Below, piece by piece: positions 44,731 through 54,240 of a stretch of 64,000 nt of DNA. Positions within the stretch are counted from its first letter, which is position 1; each line of letters starts with the position of its first letter. The position numbers and the translations under genes were made by a program. The notes below the pieces were generated by a model. That model saw nothing but the letters and a program-made list of their open reading frames with translations. It made no database searches and was not told where the DNA came from. The DNA is from Burkholderiaceae bacterium (GTDB taxonomy: Bacteria; Pseudomonadota; Gammaproteobacteria; Burkholderiales; Burkholderiaceae). The stretch is from the NCBI GenBank assembly GCA_018261955.1, contig JAGTRK010000006.1, positions 78,106 to 142,105 on the forward strand, given 5' to 3'.

Positions 44731-45702
44731 ATGCGTCTATTAAACTTCATCTCCCACCATTCCGCATTTTTTATGATACTCGCGACCATCGTGGGTTTTA
44801 TATTTCCCCATACGGCAAACTTGGTGCTGCCGTATTTACCGATGGTGTTGTTTTTCTTGATGTTTTTCACGCTCATGGCGATTAACCAGCACCAATTGAT
44901 TCAGGCACTCATGCAAGCATCGGTCTGGCGGTATGCTGTACTGCACACCGTGGGGATGTCCGTGTTGTTCATCGGCGTGTGTTATGGCTTGGGTATGCGC
45001 GGCGATTTATTGCTCGCAATCGCCGCGATTATGGCGACAGGCTCGCTGTTTGCCACACCCGCGATTGTGCGCTCCATCGGCTTTGAGCCTTTGTACGCCA
45101 TGGCATTGACGATTGCCAGCACACTCATCATGCCGATTGTGTTGTTTGTCAATCTGTGGTTGTTTCAAACGGGCAGTGTGTCTTTGGACATGGTTTTGTA
45201 TGTCAAACGCCTGTTGATTTTTATCGCGGGACCGATGGCGATGTCCGCATGGGTGCACCGTTGGGTGGCTGAGGCGGTGTTATTGAAAGTGCATCAACAA
45301 TTATCAAAAGTCACGATGTTGTTGGTGATGAGTTTTCCATTTGGTTTAATTGGCAGATTTCGCTCGGTATTTGATACCGAGCCGATGCACGCTTGGGCTT
45401 TATTGATATTGTCAATGGCAATTGTGACGGTGCTGTTTTGGCTGAATTTTTATTTGTATCGCAAAAGTTCTATCGAGCATCGAATCAGTGCGGCGGTGGC
45501 TTCGGGCGGACGCAATGTGTTGCTGACCTTGACCATCTCCGCACCGTTCTTGGGTACTCAGTATTTGGCACTCATCGGCGCAATGCAGTTGCCAATCTAC
45601 GCGCTGCCACTGGTGTCACGCGCGTGGATGCGTTGGCAAGCGCGCATTCATCAGACAGTCACGCCGCATGCGATGACCGATGAAGACGATGTGGTGCTGT
45701 GA
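44731..45702 (+). CDS. Membrane transporter, BASS-like (bile acid:sodium symporter fold)
   Basis: The 323-residue protein has about nine hydrophobic helices, with the start LLNFISHHSAFFMILATIVG followed by charged-poor segments. The segments SLFATPAIVRSIGFEPLYAMAL and ASGGRNVLLTLTISAPFLG resemble the two crossover regions of BASS-family transporters, but the match is by eye and weaker than for other genes here. An AEC- or arsenite-permease-like protein is an alternative. ATG 44731 gives the compact form; TTG 44701 is possible. It lies 50 bases after alr. Confidence 0.55.
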   Translation: MRLLNFISHHSAFFMILATIVGFIFPHTANLVLPYLPMVLFFLMFFTLMAINQHQLIQALMQASVWRYAVLHTVGMSVLFIGVCYGLGMRGDLLLAIAAIMATGSLFATPAIVRSIGFEPLYAMALTIASTLIMPIVLFVNLWLFQTGSVSLDMVLYVKRLLIFIAGPMAMSAWVHRWVAEAVLLKVHQQLSKVTMLLVMSFPFGLIGRFRSVFDTEPMHAWALLILSMAIVTVLFWLNFYLYRKSSIEHRISAAVASGGRNVLLTLTISAPFLGTQYLALIGAMQLPIYALPLVSRAWMRWQARIHQTVTPHAMTDEDDVVL

Positions 45703-45716
45703 CGCAGTGTGAGCGA

Positions 45717-46031
45717 TTATTTGGTATTGTTAAAATGATTACCGTAGTTGCGCTGATTGCCCAGTTCGCGCGTGCCGTGCGGCGATGCGTCGGTGTAATC
45801 CACATGCACTTTGCCATTGACACCAGAAATCGCGTACTCAATCGCTTCCAAGCCTGAGTTAAACAAGGGGCGAACGGCGCGACCTGCGTAATACAGTTTG
45901 ACCTGTTCATTCGTGTCTTCTGAGTCTGCGTACAACAACCAAAACAAATCATTGTTGTGAAATAAACGTTCGGCCTCGGCCTTGAGCGCCTCGGGCACTT
46001 GCATGAGTGCTGCGCGGGTCAACTCGTTCAC
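45717..46031 (-). CDS. Small hypothetical protein
   Basis: The gene encodes 104 residues from GTG 46031, where TGGAGA is well placed; ATG 46088 would add 19 residues. The protein is acidic and helical at first (VPEALKAEAERLFHNNDLFWLLYAD), then has DTNEQVKLYYAGRAVRPLF and GKVHVDYTDASPHGTREL near the end, suggesting a small alpha/beta fold. There is no signal peptide in the short form. I do not recognise the family. It converges on the BASS-like gene with a 14-base gap. Confidence 0.6.
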   Translation of the reverse strand: MNELTRAALMQVPEALKAEAERLFHNNDLFWLLYADSEDTNEQVKLYYAGRAVRPLFNSGLEAIEYAISGVNGKVHVDYTDASPHGTRELGNQRNYGNHFNNTK

Positions 46032-46209
46032 GATATTCTCCAGTATTAGAATAAACACCTTGGGATGCAGGATGTATGGCTTCATCATACGCCTGATTTT
46101 TTTTCAAATGTTCTCAATCACCCACTAATTGCCTTAAATTGCGTTAGTTACCCGCAGGCGTTCATTTCGATGATGCGCAGTGCTATAATTGCGCCTCAAA
46201 ATTTGACAG

Positions 46210-46285
46210 GTCGCTGTAGCTCAGTGGATAGAGCATCTCCCTCCTAAGGAGAGGGTCGCACGTTCGATTCGTGCCAGCGACGCCA
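46210..46285 (+). tRNA. tRNA-Arg (anticodon CCT)
   Basis: Acceptor arms GTCGCTG and CAGCGAC pair fully, followed by G and an encoded CCA. The D-arm contains TAGCTCAGTGGATAGAGCA. The anticodon stem TCTCC/GGAGA encloses the loop CTCCTAA, with CCT at the anticodon, reading AGG. The T-arm TTCGATTCGTG is normal. The gene is on its own, upstream of the convergent recR. Confidence 0.97.
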
Positions 46286-46297
46286 AACCCAATCATC

Positions 46298-46891
46298 TCA
46301 CCGACGCGCGGTCATCGCCTGTGCCAAAGTGCCCAAATCCACTTGTTCCAACTCGCTGCCGACGGGCACACCTTTTGCCAAACGGGTCACACGCAAACCG
46401 CGTGCCAACAACTGTTCGGCGATGTAGTGCGCGGTCAATTCGCCCTCGTTGGTAAAATGTGTCGCCAAAATCACCTCCTGCACCACGCCATCGCAAGCGC
46501 GTGCGAGCAGTTTGTCCATCGCAATGTCGGTTGGCCCCAAACCTTCGAGCGGGTTGAGTTGACCTGAGAGCACAAAGTATTTGCCCTGATAGGTCATGGT
46601 TTGCTCAATCAACAATTGATCCATGGGTGATTGCACCACGCACAGCAATTGCGCTTGACGCTTGGGATTGGCACACGTGGTGCACATTTCCGCATCTGAC
46701 AGCGTGTAGCATTGCGAACAATGGCGCAAATGCTGCAACGCATCGGTAATCGCCTCGGCCAAATGTTGCGCGCCCGCGCGTTCGTGTTGCAACAATGTAA
46801 ACGCCAAACGTTGCGCGGATTTATTGCCGACATTGGGCAATACGCGCAATGCATCGATGAGGTTTTGAATGCGGTCGATGGTTTGGCTCAT
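46298..46891 (-). CDS. recR: Recombination protein RecR
   Basis: RecR works with RecF and RecO to load RecA at single-strand gaps. I chose ATG 46891 (197 residues), whose ATGA overlaps the speB stop. The zinc finger is [16 protein letters not shown]. The TOPRIM domain has [16 protein letters not shown] and [15 protein letters not shown]. The N-terminal helix-hairpin-helix [14 protein letters not shown] is intact. Usual partners such as dnaX are not next to it here; instead it follows speB, to which it is translationally coupled. Confidence 0.95.
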   Translation of the reverse strand: MSQTIDRIQNLIDALRVLPNVGNKSAQRLAFTLLQHERAGAQHLAEAITDALQHLRHCSQCYTLSDAEMCTTCANPKRQAQLLCVVQSPMDQLLIEQTMTYQGKYFVLSGQLNPLEGLGPTDIAMDKLLARACDGVVQEVILATHFTNEGELTAHYIAEQLLARGLRVTRLAKGVPVGSELEQVDLGTLAQAMTARR

Positions 46892-47829
46892 AGGGCGTTC
46901 TGAATGGTTTTTTGCACTTGCCCAGACAAATACGTCCAAACGATTTGTGCGGCAGCGTTGCTCGTGAGTTCGGCGTGGTCATACGGAGGAGCGACCTCGA
47001 CGCAATCCATACCGACCCAGTTTAAATCTGCGGTGGTTTCTAATAATGTAAACACCTGATTGGTGCTCAATCCTGCCACTTCGGGCGTGCCCGTCCCCGG
47101 TGCGAATGCAGGGTCAAGACAATCAATATCAAAACTCAAATACACGGGCAAGCCTTGGGCGGACAAACGCGCACGGATGGTGTGAATCACATCCGCCAGT
47201 TGGGTTTCAGAGACCAAACCGCGCAAATCGCGTGCGGTGAAAATCGTGCCGCCTTGCTGTGCGACATACTCACGCGCTGCCTGATCACCTGCCGAGCGGA
47301 TACCGACTTGCACGAAACTGCTCGCGTCCACCAGGCCCTCTTGAATCGCTTCGTACACCCAAGTACCATGCCCAGAAGGTTCGCCGAAGTGATCTGTCCA
47401 CGTGTCACAGTGCGCATCAAAATGCAACACCGCCAAAGGCATGCCAAAATGCGCGCGATACGCCCGCAACAAGCCCAGCGTCACCGAATGATCACCGCCC
47501 AACCACACCATGTGGTGTTGCCCGAGCAAATCAGGGACATGCTTGGTCAACTCCGCACGCATCGTGCTCAAATCGGTATTCGGTGTGGGAATATCACCCC
47601 AATCATGCACATACTCAAAAGGCGAGACATTGAAAAATGGGTGGATGCCATCACACAGCATTTGACTGGCTGTACGAATTGCCGAGGGCGCAAAGCGCGC
47701 GCCAGGGCGGTTGGTCACCGCGCCATCGTAGGGAATCCCTGCGATGCCAAATGGACGTTCGCTGGCATTAATCGTGGCAGGGATACTTAAAAATCGATTT
47801 TGGCTCAAATAAGCGAAACCGTGTTTCAT
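46888..47829 (-). CDS. speB: Agmatinase / ureohydrolase
   Basis: The enzyme splits agmatine into putrescine and urea. I chose ATG 47829 (313 residues), with GGAGC upstream; the frame runs far upstream without a site. The binuclear manganese motifs are [15 protein letters not shown] and [19 protein letters not shown], all metal ligands present. [22 protein letters not shown] is the first part of the family-typical entry. Related arginases and formimidoylglutamases share these motifs, so agmatine is the most likely but not certain substrate. Confidence 0.88.
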   Translation of the reverse strand: MKHGFAYLSQNRFLSIPATINASERPFGIAGIPYDGAVTNRPGARFAPSAIRTASQMLCDGIHPFFNVSPFEYVHDWGDIPTPNTDLSTMRAELTKHVPDLLGQHHMVWLGGDHSVTLGLLRAYRAHFGMPLAVLHFDAHCDTWTDHFGEPSGHGTWVYEAIQEGLVDASSFVQVGIRSAGDQAAREYVAQQGGTIFTARDLRGLVSETQLADVIHTIRARLSAQGLPVYLSFDIDCLDPAFAPGTGTPEVAGLSTNQVFTLLETTADLNWVGMDCVEVAPPYDHAELTSNAAAQIVWTYLSGQVQKTIQNAL

Positions 47830-47950
47830 AAAACGCTCCAAAATATTGACGGACGATAGCGTCACATCATGCAACAAAAAAACCGTAATTTCAAGCACAA
47901 CGATGCAACATCCGCTACCATAGGGTGGTCTTTCATTTCTAAAGGAGTTT

Positions 47951-48382
47951 ATGATGACACGAAGCATTCAATCTATCGTCAGTGCAGTCGCAGTAGCGGG
48001 TGTGCTCGGTGCGTGCGCAGGTTTACCAATGACAGGCACTACAGGCGCAGTGTCGGGCTTACAAGGCTACGAGTGGCAGGTTCAAAGCATCAACGGCGTT
48101 GCTGTGAATACCCCCATCCGCCCCAGTTTAAACTTCGGCACCACGATGCAATTGACAGGACACACGTCTTGCAACACCTACATCTCAGGCTATGTGAGCA
48201 CAGGAGCCATGTTGATCATCAAACAAGGTGCTGTCACCAAAATGGCGTGTGAGCCCGCCGTGATGAGCCAAGAGCAACGCTTTTTGAAACAATTGGCGAA
48301 CACCCAAATGTGGGCCATCGATTCGACAGGCACGTTGACGTTGACTGGGACATCAGGCACGATTGTCGCTAAGCGCAAATAA
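47951..48382 (+). CDS. META-domain lipoprotein (HslJ-like)
   Basis: The 143-residue protein has a signal sequence ending in VLGACAG, a clear lipobox. The META domain follows: GYEWQVQSINGVAV, LNFGTTMQLTGHTSCNTYISG and AVTKMACEPAVMSQEQRFLKQ, with the two conserved cysteines. The start is ATG 47951 (or 47954), three bases after AAGGAG. META proteins include heat-shock HslJ and secreted factors; the role here is unknown. A strong terminator follows. Confidence 0.88.
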   Translation: MMTRSIQSIVSAVAVAGVLGACAGLPMTGTTGAVSGLQGYEWQVQSINGVAVNTPIRPSLNFGTTMQLTGHTSCNTYISGYVSTGAMLIIKQGAVTKMACEPAVMSQEQRFLKQLANTQMWAIDSTGTLTLTGTSGTIVAKRK

Positions 48383-48403
48383 TGTGAAATAATGCGACGA
48401 CAC

Positions 48404-48441
48404 AAAAAAGCCCGTGCGCATCCACGACACGGGCTTTTTTT
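48404..48441. terminator. Bidirectional terminator between the META gene and kup
   Basis: AAAAAAGCCCGTG (48404-48416) pairs with CACGGGCTTTTTT, with A and T runs on the outer sides. It serves the META gene on the plus strand and kup on the minus strand. Confidence 0.9.
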
Positions 48442-48453
48442 AATACCTTTTTT

Positions 48454-50319
48454 CTACAATGCCACTTGTGCGCCCAGTTGCACCGTGCGATTCGGTGGCA
48501 AACCAAAATAATCATTGGCACTGGCAGCCTGCTTGTACATGGTGTTGAATACCCCAAACTGCCAACGATTGAAGCGTCCGACACCATCGACCAATTTAGA
48601 ATTGGATGTGAAATATGTGGTGCTCATTTCATCAAAACTCAAGCCATCATGTTGTATGCCTTGCAATACGGGAACCACCAAAGGCTGCTCACGAAAGCCA
48701 AACGCCATTTCCACAGTGTACATTTTATCCGCCACCATCTGTACGCGCACACGCTCAGAGGGCTGAACATACGGCACATTCAGGCTTTTTACGACTAAAA
48801 ACACATTGGTTGCGTGCAGCACCTTGTAGTGTTTGAGGTTGTGCATCAGTGCACTGGGCACGACACTCAAATCTGAAGTCAAATACACCGCTGTGCCTTC
48901 GACCTGCGCCACGCTGTCCATCGGCATTTTTAAAAATGTTTTCATCGGTAAACTGTTGTCCGTGCGCTCTTTGGCTAAATACGCTTGCCCACGCTGCCAA
49001 GTATGCAAAATAATGAAGAACAATATTCCCAATGACAATGGCAACCAACCGCCGTGCGCCAATTTACTGATGTTGGAGGCGACGAATCCTATCTCTAATA
49101 CCGCAAACAAAGCGAATACGATGAGCATTGCGCCACGCGCTTTGGATTTCGTAGTGTGCAATAGATACAGCACCATGCCTGTGGTAATCAGCATTGTCCC
49201 CGATACTGCCAAGCCATACGCTGCAGCCAGCGCGCTGGACGATCCAAACCCGACCACAAGCAACAGCACGCCGATGAGCATCAAGCCATTGACAAATGGC
49301 ATATAAATTTGCCCTTGTTCGGTATCCGAGGTGTGCATCACACTCACTCGTGGGAGTAGATTCAAACGCGCCGCTTGCAAAGTCATCGAGTACGCGCCCG
49401 CAATCGTCGCTTGCGACGCAATCACCGTGGCAAAAGTCGCCAAAACCACCAAAAACACCAGACCCCATTCAGGCGCAAGGAAATAGAATGGGTTTTCCAC
49501 CGCAGCAGGATGGCGCAAAACCAAAGCCCCTTGACCAAAGTAATTGAGCACCAATCCTGGCCAAACCACGCCGTACCATGCCATGCGTATTGGCTTTGCG
49601 CCAAAGTGCCCCATATCTGCAAACAAAGCCTCGCCCCCAGTCAATGCCAAAAACACCGCCGAGAGCAAAATAAATGCCAACCCAGGGTGCGTGATGGCGA
49701 AATGCACGGCGTAGTAGGGATTGATTGCCTGCAATATCTCTGGATTTTGAGCGATGCTCATTATACCCAAGCCACCTAAAGTGGCGAACCAAACAATCAT
49801 CACCGGTCCAAACAGCAACCCCCCAATTTTTTGTGTGCCATAACGTTGAATAGCAAACAAACCAATGATAATCGCTACGGTTATTGGAACAACATAATGC
49901 TCAAAACTTTTCGACACAATACTCAAACCCTCTACCGCAGAGAGCACCGAAATCGCAGGTGTGATAAACGAGTCGGCATAAAATAAACCTGCTGCAAAAA
50001 TCCCCAAAGCCATGACCACAGTTAAACCACGGTGTTGATGCTCTGCAGACTCTTTGGCTCGAGCCATCAATGCGAGTACGCCGCCCTCACCTTGATTGTC
50101 GAATTTCAAAATAAACCATACATATTTCAGTGCGGCAATGAGCAAAATCGCCCAAAAAAAAGCTGAAATACTGGCAAGCACATTGGTTTGATTTGCCTCC
50201 ATACCATGCGCAAAAGCCTCCTTAAACGCATACAAGGGACTCGTCCCAATATCGCCGTAAACCACGCCCAATGCAGCCAAAGCCAAAGCGGCTTGACTTG
50301 ATTTTTGATGTGATGACAC
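48454..50319 (-). CDS. kup: Potassium uptake protein Kup
   Basis: Kup is a single-component potassium:proton symporter of the inner membrane. The 621 residues have about twelve helices (to about 440) and a cytoplasmic C-terminus. Family motifs are ALGVVYGDIGTSPLYA near the N-terminus, GEGGVLALMA, TGGEALFADMGHFG and the ENPFYFLAPEW loop. The start codon is GTG at 50319, with AGGAG seven bases upstream. kdpE ends 24 bases before it, making a kdpD-kdpE-kup operon. Confidence 0.95.
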   Translation of the reverse strand: MSSHQKSSQAALALAALGVVYGDIGTSPLYAFKEAFAHGMEANQTNVLASISAFFWAILLIAALKYVWFILKFDNQGEGGVLALMARAKESAEHQHRGLTVVMALGIFAAGLFYADSFITPAISVLSAVEGLSIVSKSFEHYVVPITVAIIIGLFAIQRYGTQKIGGLLFGPVMIVWFATLGGLGIMSIAQNPEILQAINPYYAVHFAITHPGLAFILLSAVFLALTGGEALFADMGHFGAKPIRMAWYGVVWPGLVLNYFGQGALVLRHPAAVENPFYFLAPEWGLVFLVVLATFATVIASQATIAGAYSMTLQAARLNLLPRVSVMHTSDTEQGQIYMPFVNGLMLIGVLLLVVGFGSSSALAAAYGLAVSGTMLITTGMVLYLLHTTKSKARGAMLIVFALFAVLEIGFVASNISKLAHGGWLPLSLGILFFIILHTWQRGQAYLAKERTDNSLPMKTFLKMPMDSVAQVEGTAVYLTSDLSVVPSALMHNLKHYKVLHATNVFLVVKSLNVPYVQPSERVRVQMVADKMYTVEMAFGFREQPLVVPVLQGIQHDGLSFDEMSTTYFTSNSKLVDGVGRFNRWQFGVFNTMYKQAASANDYFGLPPNRTVQLGAQVAL

Positions 50320-50343
50320 TGCTGTTCTCCTAAATAAAAACGG

Positions 50344-51057
50344 TTATTCTTGCCCCAAAACAAAGCGATAGCCCACACCTGTTTCGGTCAAAAAATGTTC
50401 GGGTTGCGTGGGATTGCGCTCCAATTTTTTGCGCAAATGGCTCATATAAATGCGCAAATAATGCGCGTTTTCCGCATACGACTGCCCCCAAATGTGCTTG
50501 AGTAACTGCTGATGGGTCAACACCTGCCCTGCGTGCGCAACCAAATGACACAGCAGTTGATACTCAATCTGGGTTAAATGAACGACGACACCATCGCGTG
50601 TGATGCGCTGTTGTTGTCGATCCAAAACCACAGAACCAAACTGCACCACAGGTGCGTTCTCTCCTTTGTCTATCTGCGCCCAACGGCGCAACTGCGTGCG
50701 CACCCGTGCGAGTAGCTCATTGATGGAAAATGGTTTGGTTAAATAATCATCCGCACCTGCGTCTAAGGCTTTGATTTTATCAGACTCTTGGTCGCGCGCT
50801 GACAACACAACAATCGGCGTTTGGTTCCATGAGCGAATATTGGCAATCAAATCCAAACCATCGCCATCGGGCAAACCCAAATCCAATAAAATCATTTGAA
50901 CGGGTTGATTTCTGAGTTCAATCTGCGCCTGAGCAATGCTGTGCGCCACGTCAACTTGCCAACCTGCGTGTTGCAAGGCTTTTTGGATGAATTGCGCGAT
51001 GTCTGCCTGGTCCTCGACCACCAAAATCCGCACGACTTCAATGTGACTATCTATCAT
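50344..51057 (-). CDS. kdpE: Response regulator KdpE type
   Basis: The 237-residue OmpR-class regulator should be phosphorylated by the KdpD-like kinase. The receiver has ILVVEDQADI, phospho-acceptor Asp59 in LLDLGLPDGDGL and the Lys in DDYLTKPF. The C-terminal winged helix has LTQIEYQLLCHLVAHAGQVL and HYLRIYMSHLRKKLE as in KdpE. Its ATG overlaps the kinase stop as ATGA. The kdpFABC genes it would normally control are absent from the window; the adjacent target is kup. Confidence 0.9.
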   Translation of the reverse strand: MIDSHIEVVRILVVEDQADIAQFIQKALQHAGWQVDVAHSIAQAQIELRNQPVQMILLDLGLPDGDGLDLIANIRSWNQTPIVVLSARDQESDKIKALDAGADDYLTKPFSINELLARVRTQLRRWAQIDKGENAPVVQFGSVVLDRQQQRITRDGVVVHLTQIEYQLLCHLVAHAGQVLTHQQLLKHIWGQSYAENAHYLRIYMSHLRKKLERNPTQPEHFLTETGVGYRFVLGQE

Positions 51058-52646
51058 GATGCAGACTCCTCATGCCATTCGGGTGGTGTACCGACGGGCA
51101 AACGCACGCACACGGCAAGCGCATCTTGCCCATTCATTTGCGTGTTTTCCGCCCAAATCTGCCCCTCATGCGCAGTCACAATCGTGCGGCAAATCGACAA
51201 ACCCAAACCCGTGCCCAACTCTGTGCGCTCAATACCCAAGCGTTCAAACAGCGTGAACATTTCGGAAATTTGTCGTTCACTCAAATGCTGTGCAGGGTTG
51301 ATGACGCGAATCACACAGTCGCGTTCTGTACCGCTCTGTTGAACCTGCGCATCAATTGCAATGATTTTTTCTTTTAATGTCGATGCGTTGTATTTAATCG
51401 CGTTGTCCAATAAATTGGCGAGCACACGCTCAAACAACACAGGATCAAGGTAAAGCAATAGTTCAGACAAACTCGCAGGCACATTCACATCCACGCGCAC
51501 ATCGTGCAAAGGTTGTACCAAGGCGCGCAGACTGCTGCCAATGACTTCGTCCAAAGGCACCCATTCCCGTTGTAAGCGCACTTGCCCTGCGTGTAGTTTC
51601 GAGAAATCCAACAAATTGCCCACCATTCGATTCAATTGTAAGGTTTGCTCACACAACTTATCCGCCGCGTCCAACACCTGTGCGGCAGGTTTGGGTTCTA
51701 ACCAATGCAAACCATCTGCCACGCCATACATTGCGGTCAATGGCGTGCGAATATCGTGCGAGAGTGCCGCTAAAATCGAGCCGCGCAAACGCTCTGATTC
51801 CATCTGCCATTGGTGCTGATTGGCGACCTCAATATAATGCAAACGCTCAATCGCAATTGCCACCATCGATGCCACCGCATCCAAAATCGGGCGCGCATCG
51901 CGCATCACCTGAAATTTGTGCCCCATCGCATGCACCAACAATACACCGCGTGCGCGGGTCGAGCCCTGCAACAACACATACATGGAACTTTGTCCCTCAT
52001 CCTCAAAATACCCCTCAGTGTGCTCATCAGTGTGCGCGTCATTGTGTGTCGTGTTTTGCTGATACAAACTCTCGGCGGCAATGGTTTCGACCATTTTCAA
52101 GGGAATCTCTGAATTCACCGCCACCAATCGTGTCGGCTCATTGGGTGAAGCACTCAAAACACAGGTTGAAAATCCCAAATGCTGGCGAACAAAACCTGTG
52201 GTAATTTGAGCGACCTCATTGAGGTTCAAAGCACGCATCAAGTCTTTTGAAAATGAGTACAAAGCAGCGGTTTGGCTGGCTTGTTGCTCGGTCACCATTT
52301 GTTTGCGGCGCAATTGACTGACCAAGTTACTGATAAAAATCGCCACCACCAACATCACCGCAAAGGTGATTAAATACTGTGCATCGCTCACTGCAAAACT
52401 CAAGTGCGGCTCAACAAAAAAGAAGTCAAACCCCGCCACCATTAAAAAAGCACTGAGCACCCCTGCACCGCGCCCCCACCAAAAGCTCACGCCGAGCACC
52501 ACCAATAAAAACAACATCGCAATATTGGTCGGCTCAACCCAACGCAACATCGGCAAACTCGCAAAAATCGTCAGTGCACACACCCCAACCGTCAATAGCC
52601 ACGGCAGGTATTGAAAGGATTTTATGGATGTTTTTTGAATATTCAT
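51054..52646 (-). CDS. KdpD-like sensor kinase lacking the N-terminal KdpD/USP domains
   Basis: The 530-residue kinase starts directly at the DUF4118 membrane part (four helices at about 12-110, with LPMLRWVEPTNIAMLFLL and FFFVEPHLSFAVSDA). A GAF-like region (about 140-290) follows, then HisKA with SHDIRTPLTAMYGV (phospho-His) and HATPase with NLLDNAIKYNA, and LGTGLGLSICRTIV. Full KdpD is about 900 residues, with an N-terminal KdpD domain and a universal-stress-protein domain; both are missing here and the upstream sequence shows no frame for them. A related short KdpD-like kinase. Confidence 0.9.
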   Translation of the reverse strand: MNIQKTSIKSFQYLPWLLTVGVCALTIFASLPMLRWVEPTNIAMLFLLVVLGVSFWWGRGAGVLSAFLMVAGFDFFFVEPHLSFAVSDAQYLITFAVMLVVAIFISNLVSQLRRKQMVTEQQASQTAALYSFSKDLMRALNLNEVAQITTGFVRQHLGFSTCVLSASPNEPTRLVAVNSEIPLKMVETIAAESLYQQNTTHNDAHTDEHTEGYFEDEGQSSMYVLLQGSTRARGVLLVHAMGHKFQVMRDARPILDAVASMVAIAIERLHYIEVANQHQWQMESERLRGSILAALSHDIRTPLTAMYGVADGLHWLEPKPAAQVLDAADKLCEQTLQLNRMVGNLLDFSKLHAGQVRLQREWVPLDEVIGSSLRALVQPLHDVRVDVNVPASLSELLLYLDPVLFERVLANLLDNAIKYNASTLKEKIIAIDAQVQQSGTERDCVIRVINPAQHLSERQISEMFTLFERLGIERTELGTGLGLSICRTIVTAHEGQIWAENTQMNGQDALAVCVRLPVGTPPEWHEESAS

Positions 52647-52729
52647 GGCATTGCTCCACGGTTATTTACGTGACCAGTATGCCCATAGCGATGTAAAAAT
52701 GTTGTAAATTTTTGCTCTAAATACAAAAA

Positions 52730-52751
52730 ACCCCGTGAATATTCACAGGGT
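52730..52751 (-). terminator. Terminator of the aminotransferase gene
   Basis: The near-palindrome ACCCCGTGAATATTCACAGGGT forms a long stem in which one mismatched base pair (C-A) interrupts perfect pairing. On the minus strand it is followed by TTTTTTG. It lies 22 bases after the aminotransferase stop. The 52647-52773 gap holds this and the leader of the KdpD-like gene. Confidence 0.7.
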
Positions 52752-52773
52752 CTTACCTAAGAAACCAGTGGTA

Positions 52774-54006
52774 TCACGCCGCAGCCTGCGCGCGCTCACG
52801 ATAAAACGCCAAGTAACGCGCAAAGCGTTCAATCGCATCGCGCAATTGTTCCTCGTGTGGCAAAAATACGAAACGCAAATGGTCGGTGTCTTTCCAGTTA
52901 AAACCAGTTCCCTGCACCACCAAGACTTTTTCACGTTCCAAAAATTCCAACACAAAATCTTGATCATCCTTGATGGGATACATCACGGGGTCTAATTTTG
53001 GAAATAGATACATCGCCGCCTTGGGTTTCACGCAGGTCACACCTGGGATGGCGGTGAGCATGTCATACGCTAAATCGCGTTGACGGCGCAAACGTCCACC
53101 TTCGGCAATCAAATCATCAATGCTTTGATAACCACCCAATGCGGTTTGAATCGCGTGTTGACCTGGCGCATTGGCGCATAAACGCATGGATGCGAGCAAC
53201 ACCAAGCCTTCAATATAATCTGCCGCCGCTTCTTTCGCACCCGATAAAATCATCCAGCCTGCACGATAGCCGCAAGCACGGTAGTTTTTCGACAAACCAT
53301 TCATGGTGATGAAAAACACATCGTCTGCCAATGAGGCAATCGAGGTGTGTTTGTTGCCATCGTATAAAACCTTATCGTAAATTTCATCCGCCATCACCAC
53401 CAAGCCAAACTCACGCGCGACTTGGATGATGTCCAATAAAACTTCGTTCGAATACAATGCGCCCGTTGGGTTGTTGGGATTAATCACCACGATGGCTTTG
53501 GTTTTATCGGTGATTTTTGCACGGATGTCGGTAATCGATGGGTTCCAATCATCGGCTTCATCACACAAATAGTGTACGGGTGTGCCGCTCGCCAAACTGG
53601 TTGCCGCCGTCCATAAGGGATAATCGGGCGACGGTACGAGCACTTCATCACCAGGGTTGAGCAGACCTTGCATGGCAAAACCAATCAATTCGGACGCGCC
53701 ATTGCCGACAATAATATCGTCTAAAGTGACGCCTTTGATATTTTTTTGTTGTGCATAATGCATGATGGCTTTGCGCGCAGAAAAAATCCCTTTGGAATCG
53801 GTGTAGCCGCCCATTTGTCCAATATTGCGCGCCAAATCCTGCTCCATTTCCTCAGGTACAGCAAAGTCAAACGCGGCCAAATTACCGATATTCAACTTGA
53901 TAATACGCTGGCCTTCGGCTTCCATCTGCGCCGCGCGTTGCATGATGGGGCCACGGATGTCGTAGCAAACGTTGTCTAATTTGTGGGATTGAACGATGGG
54001 ACGCAT
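52774..54006 (-). CDS. alaA: Glutamate-pyruvate aminotransferase (AlaA type)
   Basis: The enzyme makes alanine from pyruvate and glutamate. I chose ATG 54006 (410 residues), where GAGAA precedes the start; the open frame continues upstream into leader sequence without a site. The PLP-binding lysine is in GLSKNYRACGYRAGW. Other fold-type I features are GNGASELIGFAMQGLL, SPDYPLWTA, INPNNPTGALYS and MADEIYDKVLYD. The family also contains AlaC and other class I aminotransferases; AlaA is the closest by eye. Confidence 0.9.
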   Translation of the reverse strand: MRPIVQSHKLDNVCYDIRGPIMQRAAQMEAEGQRIIKLNIGNLAAFDFAVPEEMEQDLARNIGQMGGYTDSKGIFSARKAIMHYAQQKNIKGVTLDDIIVGNGASELIGFAMQGLLNPGDEVLVPSPDYPLWTAATSLASGTPVHYLCDEADDWNPSITDIRAKITDKTKAIVVINPNNPTGALYSNEVLLDIIQVAREFGLVVMADEIYDKVLYDGNKHTSIASLADDVFFITMNGLSKNYRACGYRAGWMILSGAKEAAADYIEGLVLLASMRLCANAPGQHAIQTALGGYQSIDDLIAEGGRLRRQRDLAYDMLTAIPGVTCVKPKAAMYLFPKLDPVMYPIKDDQDFVLEFLEREKVLVVQGTGFNWKDTDHLRFVFLPHEEQLRDAIERFARYLAFYRERAQAAA

Positions 54007-54240
54007 GGGTTTCTCGTAAAGTGGTGATTGAAATATAAAATTGAGGTTAAACCTGCTAAAATGCCCAAAGGAACCCAGTGAATCATCCATGGGATTTAGA
54101 CAGGTATTTTTCTGTCCAACATTATACACGTGAAAAAAGCATTTTTCCACAAATGACGCTATTTTTATTAAGTTTTTATAATTTATTTCTGAATTAAATT
54201 TTATTTCGAAATTATTTTCTGAAAACATGCAGGGAGCATT
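54007..54240. promoter_or_regulatory. Divergent promoter region with structured leader
   Basis: On the minus strand a TATAAT reads across 54126-54121, giving a leader of about 110 bases before the aminotransferase. Within the leader two small dyads are seen: GACAG/CTGTC (54099-54115) and CCCA/TGGG nearby. The plus-strand side toward the Mth938-like gene is very AT-rich and has several TATAAT-like matches. No known riboswitch is recognised. Confidence 0.45.
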
